Of a stretch of 25,897 nucleotides of DNA, positions 18,107-25,897 are shown piece by piece; the first letter of the stretch is position 1, and each line of letters begins with the position of its first letter. The notes below the pieces were generated by a model. It was not told the origin of the DNA, made no database searches, and saw nothing but the letters and a program-made list of their open reading frames with translations. The position numbers were made by a program, and so were the translations under genes. Source of the stretch: a virus; IMG/VR virus record IMGVR_UViG_3300042566_001944, positions 1-25,897 of that record, one strand, 5' to 3'.

Positions 18107-20164
18107 ATGCGCAAGTCGAAAACCGAAAACCGCGAGGATTTCGAGGCGCATGTCGGCGCGTTGATTGAAGCCGCGGCGAACTACATTGACGAGGACTTGG
18201 GCCCCGAGCGCGCCCAAGCCACGAATTACTACCACGGCGCCGAGTTCGGCGACGAGCAGGACGGCCGGAGCCGGTTCGTCAGCCGCGACGTGCGCGACAC
18301 CGTGCAGGCGATGCTGCCGAGCCTGCTGCGCGTCTTCTTCGGCCCCAAGCACGTGCTGGAGTTCTCGCCCAGCAGCGCGGCCACCACCGAAGTGGCGGCA
18401 CAGGCCACCGACGTGGTCCGCCACATCGTCGAGGTCGAGAACCCGGGCTTCGACATCCTCTACTCGGCCATCAAGGATGCGCTGATTCGCCGCACCGGCG
18501 TGCTCACGTGGTACTACGACGACGGCGTTGACCTGCGCTTCGAGGAGCGCGAGGGCCTGTCCGAGCTCGACCTGATGGTCCTGCTCGACGAGGAAGGTGT
18601 CGAGGTCGGCGTGCTCAAGCAGTACCCGGACACGGCCGCCGAGGCCCAGCCGGCCGAGCTCGACCCGATGACCGGCCAGCCGGCGCCGCCCCCGACCCTC
18701 TACGACGTGCGCCTGCGCCGCGAAGCCAAGCGCGGCAAGTTCGTGCTGGCGGCCATCCCGCCGGAAGAATTCATCATCTCGCGCAACGCGCGGACCATCG
18801 CCGACGCCGACGTGTGCGGCTGGCAGCGCAAGCTGCCCGAGCACGAGCTGCTGGCGATGGGCTACTCGGCCGAGGACATCGAGCCGCATTTGGGCCACAG
18901 CGAGCTCGAAGACAACGAGGAAGTGCTGGCGCGCGACCCCGACGCCGCGATGGACCTCGGCGAGCTGACGCCGCGCGCGCTCTACGGCGAGTTCTACACC
19001 CGCTACGACTACGACGGCGACGGCTACCCGGAGCTGCGCAAGGTCTGCGTCATCGGCAACAACCGCGAAATCCTGCACACCGAATACGCCGATGCGGCGC
19101 CGTTCTCGGTCATGTGCCCCGACCCGGAGCCGCATCGCTGGGTGGGCAGCTCCATCGCCGACAACACCCTCGACATCCAGCGCGTCAAGAGCTACATGAT
19201 TCGCGCCCTGCTCGACTCGCTGTCGCAGTCGGTGCGCCCGCGCATGGCCGTGGTGGACTCGCAGGTCAACATCGAGGACCTGCTCAACGACGAGAACGGC
19301 GGCTACGTGCGCATGCGCCAGCCGGGCATGGTGCAGCCGCTGGATGTCCCCTTCGTGGGCCAGCAGGTGCTGCCCGTGCTCGCCTACATGGACGAGGTCA
19401 AGGAGAACCGTACCGGCATCTCCAAGGCCGCCGCGGGCCTCGACGCGGATGCGCTGCAGTCGAGCACGCGCGCCGCGGTGGCGGCCACCGTCACGGCCAG
19501 CCAGCAGCAGATTGAGCTCGTCGCGCGCCTGCTGGCCGCGTCGCTCAAGCCCGCCTTCATGGGCCTCTACGGCCTGTTCAAGAAGCACCAAGACCGCGCC
19601 CGGGCCATCCGCCTGCGCGGCGAGTGGGTCGAAGTGGACCCGCGCACGTGGCCGGCGGAGCTCGATGTTTCGGTCAACGTGGCGCTGGGCGACGGCGACG
19701 AGGAGAAGAAGTACCTTTTCCTGACCCAAGTCGCGGCCAAGCAGGAGGAAATCCTGACCACCCACGGCCTGAGCAACCCGCTCGTCACCCTGCGCCAGTA
19801 CCGCAACACGCTCGGCCGCCTGATTCAGCTCGGCGGCTACCGCGACGTGGGCGAGTTCTTCAACGACATCCCGGCGGACTTCCAGCCGCCCGCGCCGCCC
19901 GCGCCCCCGCCGGACCCGGCAATGGCCGCCGTCCAGCTCGAAGCGCAGGTGCAGCAGGCCAAGTTGGCGCTGCAGGCCGAGGTCGAGCGCGCCAAGGACG
20001 ACCGCGAGCGCGACACGGCCGCGATGGACTTCTGGCTGGGCAAGCGCGACCTTGAGCTCAAGTACGCCACCCAGCTCGACACGGCCGAGCTCAAGGCCGA
20101 GGTCGAGCGCGACCGCGCGGCCCAGCAGGCCGCGGCCCAGCCCGCCCCCGGAGCCGCTGAATGA
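18107..20164 (+). CDS. Portal protein (P22-like)
   Basis: Forms the dodecameric ring through which DNA enters and leaves the head. The 685-residue protein has the long P22-type portal pattern: ATNYYHGAEFGDEQDGRSRFVSRDVRDTVQ near residues 43-72 (conserved NYY and SRDVRD), MLPSLLRVFFG, a central ADNTLDIQRVKSYMIRALLD segment and QSSTRAAVAATVTASQQQIELVAR. The last 90 residues are helical and charged (QAKLALQAEVERAKDDRERD; ELKAEVERDRAAQQAA), like the barrel helix region of podophage portals. The ATG start lacks a clear Shine-Dalgarno sequence. It overlaps the next gene (ATGA). Confidence 0.92.
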   Translation: MRKSKTENREDFEAHVGALIEAAANYIDEDLGPERAQATNYYHGAEFGDEQDGRSRFVSRDVRDTVQAMLPSLLRVFFGPKHVLEFSPSSAATTEVAAQATDVVRHIVEVENPGFDILYSAIKDALIRRTGVLTWYYDDGVDLRFEEREGLSELDLMVLLDEEGVEVGVLKQYPDTAAEAQPAELDPMTGQPAPPPTLYDVRLRREAKRGKFVLAAIPPEEFIISRNARTIADADVCGWQRKLPEHELLAMGYSAEDIEPHLGHSELEDNEEVLARDPDAAMDLGELTPRALYGEFYTRYDYDGDGYPELRKVCVIGNNREILHTEYADAAPFSVMCPDPEPHRWVGSSIADNTLDIQRVKSYMIRALLDSLSQSVRPRMAVVDSQVNIEDLLNDENGGYVRMRQPGMVQPLDVPFVGQQVLPVLAYMDEVKENRTGISKAAAGLDADALQSSTRAAVAATVTASQQQIELVARLLAASLKPAFMGLYGLFKKHQDRARAIRLRGEWVEVDPRTWPAELDVSVNVALGDGDEEKKYLFLTQVAAKQEEILTTHGLSNPLVTLRQYRNTLGRLIQLGGYRDVGEFFNDIPADFQPPAPPAPPPDPAMAAVQLEAQVQQAKLALQAEVERAKDDRERDTAAMDFWLGKRDLELKYATQLDTAELKAEVERDRAAQQAAAQPAPGAAE

Positions 20165-20466
20165 CCGACCAGACCGAAGAACACATCCGCCGCGGCCTCG
20201 CCGCCGAGCGCCTGTCCAATGACCCCCTGATGGTCGAGGCGTTCGCCGTCGTGGCGTCCGACCTGACCGGCCGGTGGGCCACGTCCGACGCGGCCGACCT
20301 GCCCGGCCGGGAACGCCTCTACCAGCAACTGCAGAACTTGGACGCGGTGCGCGACCACCTGCGCCGGGTCGTGGCCACGGGCAAGATGGCCGCGGCCGAG
20401 GTCAAGCGTCGCACGCTTCTGGAAAAAGCCCGAGACCACCTGACCGGTGTTCGGGACTTCCTCTAA
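20161..20466 (+). CDS. Small conserved phage protein after portal (101 aa)
   Basis: Function not known. A 101-residue helical protein with the pattern RGLAAERLSNDPLMVEAF, GRERLYQQLQNLDAVRDHLRRVVATGKM and a final basic helix (VKRRTLLEKARDHL). This pattern commonly follows the portal gene in podophages of this type. It may assist head assembly or the portal-scaffold contact. ATGA overlap with the portal stop. Confidence 0.85.
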   Translation: MTDQTEEHIRRGLAAERLSNDPLMVEAFAVVASDLTGRWATSDAADLPGRERLYQQLQNLDAVRDHLRRVVATGKMAAAEVKRRTLLEKARDHLTGVRDFL

Positions 20467-20467
20467 C

Positions 20468-20481
20468 TCGGCACTTGCCGA
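20468..20481. other. Short hairpin upstream of the scaffold gene
   Basis: TCGGC and GCCGA around ACTT, in the 35-bp gap before the scaffold start. Too short and lacking a T run for a terminator; it may tune translation of the next gene, whose AAGGTGG ribosome site lies just after it. Confidence 0.35.
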
Positions 20482-20501
20482 ATTCAAAAAGGTGGTAATC
20501 T

Positions 20502-21521
20502 ATGGGCACTACCAGCACCCCCACGGATAGTGGGACTGGCATTTCCGACGCGCAAGCTCGAATCTTGGCACTCCTGCCCGCCGACGGCGACCAGCAGGGT
20601 GACGAAGGGGAGGCTGCGCTGCAGGCCGAAGACGACGCCGACGAGGCGGACGACACGGCCGACGATGACCTCGACGAGTCCCCGGAGCAAGGCGAGCCGG
20701 GCGACGAAGACGAGGAAGTCGAGTCCGACGAGACGCAAGACGAGTCCGAAGACGAGACGCCGCCCGACGACGCGACCATCGAGATAGATGGCACCGCGGT
20801 CCCGGTGGAAGAAGTCAAAAAGGGCTACCTGCGGCAGGCGGACTACACCCGCAAGACTCAGGCGCTGGCCGAAGAACGCAAGTCCTTCGCCGAACACGCC
20901 GAAGCCGTGCGGGTAGAGCGTGCGCAATACTCGCAGCTCCTCTCGGCCCTCCAGCAGCAGCTCACGGAAGGCGACGAGGGAGAGCCCGATTGGGACAAGC
21001 TCTACGAGCATGACCCGATTGAGGCGGTAAAGCTCGAACGCGTATATCGGAACCGGCGCGAACAGCGCGAAGCCAAGCTCGCGGCCATTGCGGCCGAGAA
21101 CGAACGCCTCGCACAGGTTCACGAGCGAGAGCAGGCGGAACACGTCCAGCGAGTGCTGGTCGGGGAACGCGAAGCCCTCCTCAAGGCCATCCCGGCGTGG
21201 AAGGACCCCAAGGTCGCTAAGGCCGAACGGGCCAAGGTCAAGGCGTTTGCCGTGTCTATCGGATTCTCCGAGGACGAGCTGGCGCAAGTGACCGACCACC
21301 GCGCTGTGCTGGGCCTGCGTATGGCCATGAAGTACGCCGAGCTGTCCGCCAAGCGGCAGCAGGGCACTCCGCCCGTGACGCCCAAGGTGCGCCCCATGCG
21401 CCCCGGCGCCCCGGCCGACAGCAAGAGCCCCCGCCGCGCCGAGATTGTGCAGGCCAAGCAGCGCCTCGCCAAGTCCGGCAGCGTCAAAGACGCGGCCGCC
21501 AACATCCTGCACTTGCTCTAA
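20502..21521 (+). CDS. Head scaffolding protein
   Basis: Likely the internal scaffold that guides capsid assembly. The 339-residue protein has a very acidic disordered N-terminus (about residues 30-95, Asp/Glu-rich), then a conserved short unit TIEIDGTAVPVEEVKKGYLRQADYTRKTQ (residues about 90-125; characteristic YLRQADYTRKTQ), a long charged coiled coil (about 125-235) and a basic C-terminus that would contact the capsid protein. Position between portal and major capsid and the highly helical, charged make-up fit podophage scaffolds. ATG start with AAGGTGG upstream. No protease motif is visible. Confidence 0.88.
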   Translation: MGTTSTPTDSGTGISDAQARILALLPADGDQQGDEGEAALQAEDDADEADDTADDDLDESPEQGEPGDEDEEVESDETQDESEDETPPDDATIEIDGTAVPVEEVKKGYLRQADYTRKTQALAEERKSFAEHAEAVRVERAQYSQLLSALQQQLTEGDEGEPDWDKLYEHDPIEAVKLERVYRNRREQREAKLAAIAAENERLAQVHEREQAEHVQRVLVGEREALLKAIPAWKDPKVAKAERAKVKAFAVSIGFSEDELAQVTDHRAVLGLRMAMKYAELSAKRQQGTPPVTPKVRPMRPGAPADSKSPRRAEIVQAKQRLAKSGSVKDAAANILHLL

Positions 21522-21533
21522 GGAACCGCTCCC

Positions 21534-22499
21534 ATGCCCGCACCAACCGGTACTTTCTCCCGCTACACCGCCATCGGCGTCCGCGAAGACCTCGCCGATG
21601 TCATCTACAACATCAGCCCGCAGGACACCCCGTTCATGTCGAACGCGGGCCGCGACACCGCGGACAACACCCTGTTCGAGTGGCAGGTGGACGAACTGGC
21701 CGCGGCGACCGCCGCGTCGGCCGTCGTGGAAGGCAACGACGTGACCGGCTCGACCTCGGCGCCGACCACCCGCCTCGCCAACTACACGCAAATCAACAGC
21801 AAGGACGTGGTCATCTCCGGCACGGCCGAGCGCGTGAAGAAGGCCGGCCGCAAGTCGGAGCTGGCCTACCAGCTCGCCAAGCGCGGCAAGGAGCTCAAGC
21901 GGGACATGGAGCTCTCCATGCTCCAGAACCAGATTGCCGTCGCCGGCGATACTGCGTCCACCCCGCGTCGTTCGGCGGGCCTGCCGGCCTTCCTCGTCAC
22001 CAACGCCAACCGTGGCGCGGGCGGCGCGGGCGGTTCGCTCTCCGGCGGTCTCGTCACCACCGGCGCCACCGACGGCACCCAGCGCGCCTTCACCGAAGTC
22101 ATCCTCAAGGATGTCATCCAGAAGGTGTGGACCGAGGGCGGCACCCCGCGCATGCTGATGGTCGGCCCGGTCAACAAGGTCCGTGCCAGCGGCTTCGCCG
22201 GCATCGCGGAAATCCGCTTCGACCTGACGGCGCCCAAGCAGGCGACCATCATCGGCGCGGCCGACGTGTACGTGTCGGACTTCGGCAAGATTTCCATTGT
22301 CGCCAACCGCTTCCAGCGCGAGCGTGACGCGTTCGTCCTCGACCCGGAGTATTTCTCCATCTCGTGGCTGCGCCCGATTTTCCAGCACGCGCTGGCGAAG
22401 ACCGGCGACTCCGAGAAGCGTCAGATTCTCGGCGAGTGGGGTCTCAAGATTTCCCAGCAGAAGGCGCTGGGCGTCGCGGCCGACCTGACCGTCGTCTAA
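21534..22499 (+). CDS. Major capsid protein (DUF5309/SU10 type, HK97 fold)
   Basis: Forms the icosahedral head. The 321-residue protein has the recognisable SU10/DUF5309 pattern: an N-terminus with REDLADVIYNISPQDTPFMS, AGRDTADNTLFEWQVDEL, then NYTQINSKDVVISGTAERV and KRGKELKRDMELSMLQNQ. Later segments are GTPRMLMVGPVNK and a C-terminal VANRFQRERDAFVLDPEYFSISWLRP. AAGGAACC precedes the ATG, and it follows the scaffold gene by 12 nt. It is followed by a strong hairpin, as expected for a highly expressed gene. Confidence 0.94.
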   Translation: MPAPTGTFSRYTAIGVREDLADVIYNISPQDTPFMSNAGRDTADNTLFEWQVDELAAATAASAVVEGNDVTGSTSAPTTRLANYTQINSKDVVISGTAERVKKAGRKSELAYQLAKRGKELKRDMELSMLQNQIAVAGDTASTPRRSAGLPAFLVTNANRGAGGAGGSLSGGLVTTGATDGTQRAFTEVILKDVIQKVWTEGGTPRMLMVGPVNKVRASGFAGIAEIRFDLTAPKQATIIGAADVYVSDFGKISIVANRFQRERDAFVLDPEYFSISWLRPIFQHALAKTGDSEKRQILGEWGLKISQQKALGVAADLTVV

Positions 22500-22513
22500 G
22501 ACGGGGTGTGACC

Positions 22514-22539
22514 GAAGGGCCCGGTTCGCCGGGCCCTTC
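22514..22539 (+). terminator. UUCG-capped hairpin after the capsid gene
   Basis: GAAGGGCCCGG (22514-22524) and CCGGGCCCTTC (22529-22539) form an 11-bp perfect stem with a TTCG loop. Only TCTCCC follows instead of a T run, so it may terminate partially or stabilise the capsid mRNA end. Confidence 0.6.
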
Positions 22540-22554
22540 TCCCACGGGGGAACA

Positions 22555-22866
22555 ATGGAAAAGCGACTCTTTGACGTGGACCCGCTGACCGGCGCGCGTC
22601 AGTATTTCTACTACGACGAGATGGCGGACGAGTCCATCATCGAAACCGTGCAGGATGTCGAGCCCCTGTTCGACATCAACGCGGCGACGTTCAACTCGAC
22701 CGACAGCCGCGCGCGCTGGGGCGAGGGCCAGATGGTGGCCCGGCTCCCGCTCAACATTTGGTGGGACCTCAAGCAGAAAGGCGTCATTGACGACCAGAAG
22801 AAGTTTGCACGCTGGCTCAACGACTCCGAGAACATGAAGTTCCGCACCCGACCCGGACGTGTCTGA
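22555..22866 (+). CDS. Small conserved phage protein after capsid (103 aa)
   Basis: Function unknown. It has a pattern seen in other podophages just after the capsid gene: FYYDEMADESIIETVQDVEPLFDINAATFN near the N-terminus, then MVARLPLNIWWDLKQKGVIDDQKKFARWLND and a short basic end. Possibly a head-completion or stabilising protein. ATG start with GGGGGAA upstream; the stop overlaps the next start (TGATG). Confidence 0.85.
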   Translation: MEKRLFDVDPLTGARQYFYYDEMADESIIETVQDVEPLFDINAATFNSTDSRARWGEGQMVARLPLNIWWDLKQKGVIDDQKKFARWLNDSENMKFRTRPGRV

Positions 22867-23489
22867 TGGCCCTGTCGAACTACACCGAGCTCCAAGCGTC
22901 CGTGCTGGACTGGCTCAACCGCGACGACCTCGCGGCCAAGGTGCCCGACTTCATTCGGCTGGCCGAAGCCAAGTTCAACCGCAAGCTGCGCCTGCGCGAA
23001 CAGCTCGTGCGCGTGCTGACGACCGTCGGCGACTGCGGCGAAACGGCGCTGCCCGACGACTGGCTCGAATCCAAGGACGTGTGGCTGGAGAACGGCGACG
23101 ACGACGCGCAGCTCGAAGTGGTCGCCTACGACGACCTGCTGAACATCCGCCGCACCGAAGCCCCGGGCACGCCCCGGGCCTACGCGCTCCAAGGCACCAC
23201 GCTGGCCCTCGCGCCGCTCAACGGCGGCTCCAACGAGGTCAAGCTAGCCTACTACCGCACCATCCCGCCATTGGCCTCGAACACGACCAACTGGCTCCTC
23301 CTCAAGGCCCCCGACGCGTACCTCTACGGCGCATGCCTGCAGGCCGCGCCGTACCTGCGCGACGCCGAACAGCTCGCGGTTTGGAACGCCGGGCTGACCC
23401 AGACCCTCGACGAACTGGTCGAGGCCGACAAGCAGGCCCAGCACTCGGGCTCTCCCCTCCGCATGCGCTCGCGCAAGTCTTTCGGGTAA
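22866..23489 (+). CDS. Head-to-tail connector/adaptor-like protein
   Basis: Likely binds below the portal to join the tail. The 207-residue helical protein begins NYTELQASVLDWLNRDDL, continues DFIRLAEAKFNRKLRLREQ with an inserted beta region (ALPDDWLESKDVWL; VVAYDDLLNIRR) and ends with helices containing LYGACLQAAPYLRDAEQLAVWNAGL. This resembles the adaptor family of SU10-type and related podophages, by pattern only. Position between capsid and structural genes is as expected. It overlaps the previous gene and is followed by a 6-nt gap. Confidence 0.82.
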   Translation: MALSNYTELQASVLDWLNRDDLAAKVPDFIRLAEAKFNRKLRLREQLVRVLTTVGDCGETALPDDWLESKDVWLENGDDDAQLEVVAYDDLLNIRRTEAPGTPRAYALQGTTLALAPLNGGSNEVKLAYYRTIPPLASNTTNWLLLKAPDAYLYGACLQAAPYLRDAEQLAVWNAGLTQTLDELVEADKQAQHSGSPLRMRSRKSFG

Positions 23490-23495
23490 TCCATC

Positions 23496-23894
23496 ATGGC
23501 CATCCAGCTCTCGGTCGCGGCACGTAACGGCGGACTCGACGCGTTCGAGACGGCCGCCGGCGCCACCGCCAAGCTCCAGATTCGCACCGGCGCCCAGCCG
23601 GCCAACTGTGCGGCCGCGGCGTCGGGCACCCTGCTGTGCGAAATCACGCTGCCGGCGGATTGGATGGGCGCGGCCAGCGCCGGCGCCAAGTCCAAGGCGG
23701 GCACGTGGACCGGCACGGCCGTCGCCACGGGCACCGCGGCGCACTTCCGCATCGTGGACAACGCGGGCACCACCTGCCATATGCAGGGCACCGTGGCCGC
23801 GTCCGGCGCCGACATGAACCTCGACAACATCTCCATCGCGTCGGGCCAGACCGTCACGGTCAACACCTTCACCCTGACGGCGGCGAACGCCTGA
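23496..23894 (+). CDS. Small structural protein, beta-rich (132 aa)
   Basis: Probably part of the neck, tail or head surface. The beta-rich 132-residue protein follows a pattern seen in structural regions of several phages: TAAKLQIRTGAQPANCAAAASGTLLCEITLPADW, then SAGAKSKAGTWTGTAV, HFRIVDNAGTTCHMQGTV and NLDNISIASGQTVTVNTFTL, with the motif order kept. It is almost without charged residues, as structural virion proteins often are. Starts at ATG after a 6-nt gap with no strong ribosome site. Confidence 0.82.
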   Translation: MAIQLSVAARNGGLDAFETAAGATAKLQIRTGAQPANCAAAASGTLLCEITLPADWMGAASAGAKSKAGTWTGTAVATGTAAHFRIVDNAGTTCHMQGTVAASGADMNLDNISIASGQTVTVNTFTLTAANA

Positions 23895-23895
23895 C

Positions 23896-24738
23896 ATGGC
23901 CATTGACGTTAGCGAAATCGGCCGCGCCCTCGCGGTAGATAAGGACCCCTTCATCGTTGACAAGGCGAGCCTCGCCAACGCCGCGGCGGGGCAAATCTTC
24001 TCGCTGTGGCGGGCGACCGGCCAGCCGGCGCAGGGCGCCATCCCCACGGCCGCGGCCGTCTGCACGAAGGCGCTCACCGGCGCCATCGCGTTCAACAACC
24101 AGACCGCGCCCAAGTCCACGTTCCTCGGCGCGCTGTCCATCGGCAACATCAACAACAGCGGCATGTCGTTCCTCGTGCGCGACCGGCTCGTGCATCAGGC
24201 GGGGCTGGTGCTGAACGTCACCACGTCGCAGACGACCAACTTGCCGATTGACCTGAACACGCAGGTGCCCTCGGCCGAGCGGCGTGGCGCCGCCGACTGG
24301 TCGGACATCGAGTGGTTCCTCGACGTGTATTCCGACGGTGGCGCGACCGCCTCGAACGCCACCGTGAACGTCACCTACAACGACGGCACGACCGGCAACC
24401 TCAACGTCATTGCCGTGGGCGGCACGCTGCGCGCGGGGCGCCAGATTTCGCTGACGCCGTTCATCCCCAACACCAGCCCGGCCAAATACATCCGAGGCAT
24501 CAACTCGGTGATTCTGTCGGCCAGCACCGGTACCGCCGGAAACTTCGGGTTCACCGCGCGCCGGAACAAGGGCAAATTCCCGATGGCCACCGTCAACCTC
24601 GCCGGCAACTTCGACTGGGCGCAGTGCCGGCTGTCGGAGTTCCCGAACGATGCGTGCATGGAGCTGGCGGTCATTTGCTCGACCACCAGCACGGGCGCCA
24701 TCCGCGGTGAAGGCGACCTTATCCACCTGACGCCGTAA
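23896..24738 (+). CDS. Virion structural protein (280 aa)
   Basis: Not assigned to a family, but looks like a virion protein: 280 residues, few charges, many beta strands (KSTFLGALSIGNINNSGMSFLVRDRL; NATVNVTYNDGTTGNLNVIAVGG), and position between two other structural genes. It may be a tail or decoration protein. ATG start two bases after the previous stop; its stop overlaps the next start (TAATG). Confidence 0.78.
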   Translation: MAIDVSEIGRALAVDKDPFIVDKASLANAAAGQIFSLWRATGQPAQGAIPTAAAVCTKALTGAIAFNNQTAPKSTFLGALSIGNINNSGMSFLVRDRLVHQAGLVLNVTTSQTTNLPIDLNTQVPSAERRGAADWSDIEWFLDVYSDGGATASNATVNVTYNDGTTGNLNVIAVGGTLRAGRQISLTPFIPNTSPAKYIRGINSVILSASTGTAGNFGFTARRNKGKFPMATVNLAGNFDWAQCRLSEFPNDACMELAVICSTTSTGAIRGEGDLIHLTP

Positions 24739-25388
24739 TGGCCAACCCGACGTTCAACACGCGCTACCCCCGCGGCGGCGCCGCGGCGTGGACCGACGCC
24801 ACGCCCGCGGCGGACGTGCTGAACCTCGAATTCTTCGGCGCGCCCGTATCGGGCCCCGTCGCCGACCTGAATCAGACGCTCGGCGCGGCCACCCTCTCGG
24901 CCAGCGGCACCGTTACGGGCGCCAGCGGCATCTCGGGCGACCTCGCGGTTACGCTTGGCGCCGTCACCAGCAGCGGCGACGTGGATGTCGTCGTCGCTGG
25001 CACTCTCGCTCAGACCCTCGGCGCCGTCACCAGCAGCAGCGACGTGGACGTGTTCGTGGCGGCGGTGCTGTCTCAGGCCCTTGGCGCGGCCACCAGCAGC
25101 GGCGACGCCGATGTCGTGGTCTCGGGCGCGCTCGACCAGTCGCTCGGCGCCGCCACGCTTTCCGCGGACGGCGCCCTCTCGGGCGGCGGCATCACCGCCG
25201 ACCTCGACCAGCCGCTCGGCCAGATGCTGCTCTCCGGCTCGGGCGTGCTGCCCATCGCGGTCGAATTGCAGGCCCTGCTGGGGGCTGCTAGTATGGCCGC
25301 CGACACGGACGCATATGGCTGGGTGCCGGCGCCGGTCGTTTGCCCCCCTGCGGGCTGGGCCACCGTCGCGTCTTGCGACTGCGATTGA
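24738..25388 (+). CDS. Tandem-repeat structural protein (216 aa)
   Basis: Likely a virion repeat protein (tail or fibre accessory). After about 45 residues it contains seven units of 16-25 residues with the consensus LxQTLGAxTxSxxxDVxVxG (units from LNQTLGAATLSASG through LQALLGAASMAADTD). The repeats are strand-like and would stack into a beta-rich fibre or solenoid. It ends with a cysteine-containing CPPAGWATVASCDCD. The DNA repeats are similar but not identical, so this array is older than the one in the next gene. TAATG overlap with the previous gene. Confidence 0.8.
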   Translation: MANPTFNTRYPRGGAAAWTDATPAADVLNLEFFGAPVSGPVADLNQTLGAATLSASGTVTGASGISGDLAVTLGAVTSSGDVDVVVAGTLAQTLGAVTSSSDVDVFVAAVLSQALGAATSSGDADVVVSGALDQSLGAATLSADGALSGGGITADLDQPLGQMLLSGSGVLPIAVELQALLGAASMAADTDAYGWVPAPVVCPPAGWATVASCDCD

Positions 25389-25397
25389 GGGCTGCAC

Positions 25398-25897
25398 ATG
25401 ACCATCTCCGTCAAACACGCCAAGGTCTCGTCCGTCCCCGACGTGGAGAACGACGAGCTCGTTCGGCCGTCTGACTGGAACGCCGAGCACCAGATTCTCG
25501 CGGGGGCCAACGTGCTGCTCGGCCGGGGCGCTGTCGAAGGCCCGGTCGAGGAAATCCCGACCACGCCGTTCATGCGCACGCTCCTCGACGACACGGACGC
25601 CGCGACGGCGCGCGCGACGCTGGGCGCGCAGGCCGCGCTGGGCTACACGCCGCTCAACGCAACCGCCGTCTCGGCCTTTGGCCTGACGCTTATTGACGAC
25701 GTGGACGCCGCGACGGCGCGCGCGACGCTGGGCGCGCAGGCCGCGCTGGGCTACACGCCGCTCAACGCAACCGCCGTCTCGGCCTTTGGCCTGACGCTTA
25801 TTGACGACGTGGACGCCGCGACGGCGCGCGCGACGCTGGGCGCGCAGGCCGCGCTGGGCTACACGCCGGTCAACCGCGCTGGCGACACGATGACGGG
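25398..25897 (+). CDS. Tail fibre/tail spike protein with 36-residue repeats (partial)
   Basis: N-terminal part (166 residues) of a probable tail fibre that would contact the host. After a short N-terminal domain (TISVKHAKVSSVPDV; RPSDWNAEHQILAGANVLLG) come 36-residue repeats (DDVDAATARATLGAQ, AALGYTPLNATAVSAF, GLTLI), then the fibre pattern GYTPVNRAGDTMTG. The two full repeats and the start of a third are nearly identical in DNA. The C-terminal receptor-binding part is beyond the window. ATG start 9 bases after the previous stop, with no strong Shine-Dalgarno. Confidence 0.88.
   Translation, partial: MTISVKHAKVSSVPDVENDELVRPSDWNAEHQILAGANVLLGRGAVEGPVEEIPTTPFMRTLLDDTDAATARATLGAQAALGYTPLNATAVSAFGLTLIDDVDAATARATLGAQAALGYTPLNATAVSAFGLTLIDDVDAATARATLGAQAALGYTPVNRAGDTMT
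25587..25877 (+). repeat. Nearly identical 108-bp tandem repeats in the tail fibre gene
   Basis: Units begin at 25587, 25695 and 25803; the third is partial. Units one and two differ only at two adjacent bases; unit three matches until the GTCAAC near 25870. Third codon positions match too, so the copies are recent or kept alike by recombination. Confidence 0.93.

Noticed and set aside
15696-22388. Long minus-strand open frames opposite terminase, portal, scaffold and capsid
   Set aside because: The plus strand carries well-recognised genes there; the minus frames are low-complexity mirror frames caused by GC-rich codons.
25398-25897. Diversity-generating retroelement target in the tail fibre
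   Set aside because: No reverse transcriptase or template-like repeat is in the window, and the repeats found are simple tandem units; the 3' end of the gene is not available.

Overview
This window is part of a tailed double-stranded DNA bacteriophage genome with very high GC content. It carries the packaging and capsid block expected of a tailed phage (small and large terminase, portal, scaffold, major capsid protein, connector-like proteins, tail fibre). Opposite this lies a leftward replication arm (family A DNA polymerase, dNMP kinase, Enc34-type ssDNA-binding protein, Cas4-like nuclease, SNF2 helicase, RuvC-like resolvase). The long P22-like portal and SU10-type capsid gene order suggest a short-tailed phage, and the base composition suggests a GC-rich bacterial host, probably in the Pseudomonadota. 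Both are inferences; the host cannot be read from the sequence.

Layout. Positions 1-13785 hold about 30 genes, all on the minus strand. Positions 13786-14695 are a roughly 910 bp gene-free control region. Positions 14696-25897 hold genes all on the plus strand. The leftward arm starts with small unknown proteins (about 13785 down to 7000), among them a tightly packed accessory cassette whose genes mostly overlap by 4 nt (GTGA or ATGA). It continues into the HTH regulator, RuvC-like resolvase, SNF2 helicase, two tiny membrane proteins, Cas4-like nuclease, ssDNA-binding protein and dNMP kinase, and ends with a DNA polymerase cut by the window edge. Two near-identical leftward promoters, each with an extended -10 and two 13-bp direct repeats spaced 21 bp, precede the blocks beginning at 13785 and 11726.

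The control region contains a consensus DnaA box, a locally AT-rich stretch with a 23-nt alternating pyrimidine-purine run, several families of short direct and inverted repeats, a G-quadruplex-prone tract and a likely rightward promoter overlapping a perfect inverted repeat. It looks like a combined origin and transcriptional switch.

The rightward arm opens with an unknown protein and a small serine recombinase, then terminase, a strong intrinsic terminator, portal, scaffold, capsid, connector-like and structural genes, a repeat protein and the start of a tail fibre with nearly identical 108-bp repeats. Lysis genes and the rest of the tail are not identified and probably lie outside the window. 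Because of the GC bias, many long open frames lie antisense to real genes and were left out.
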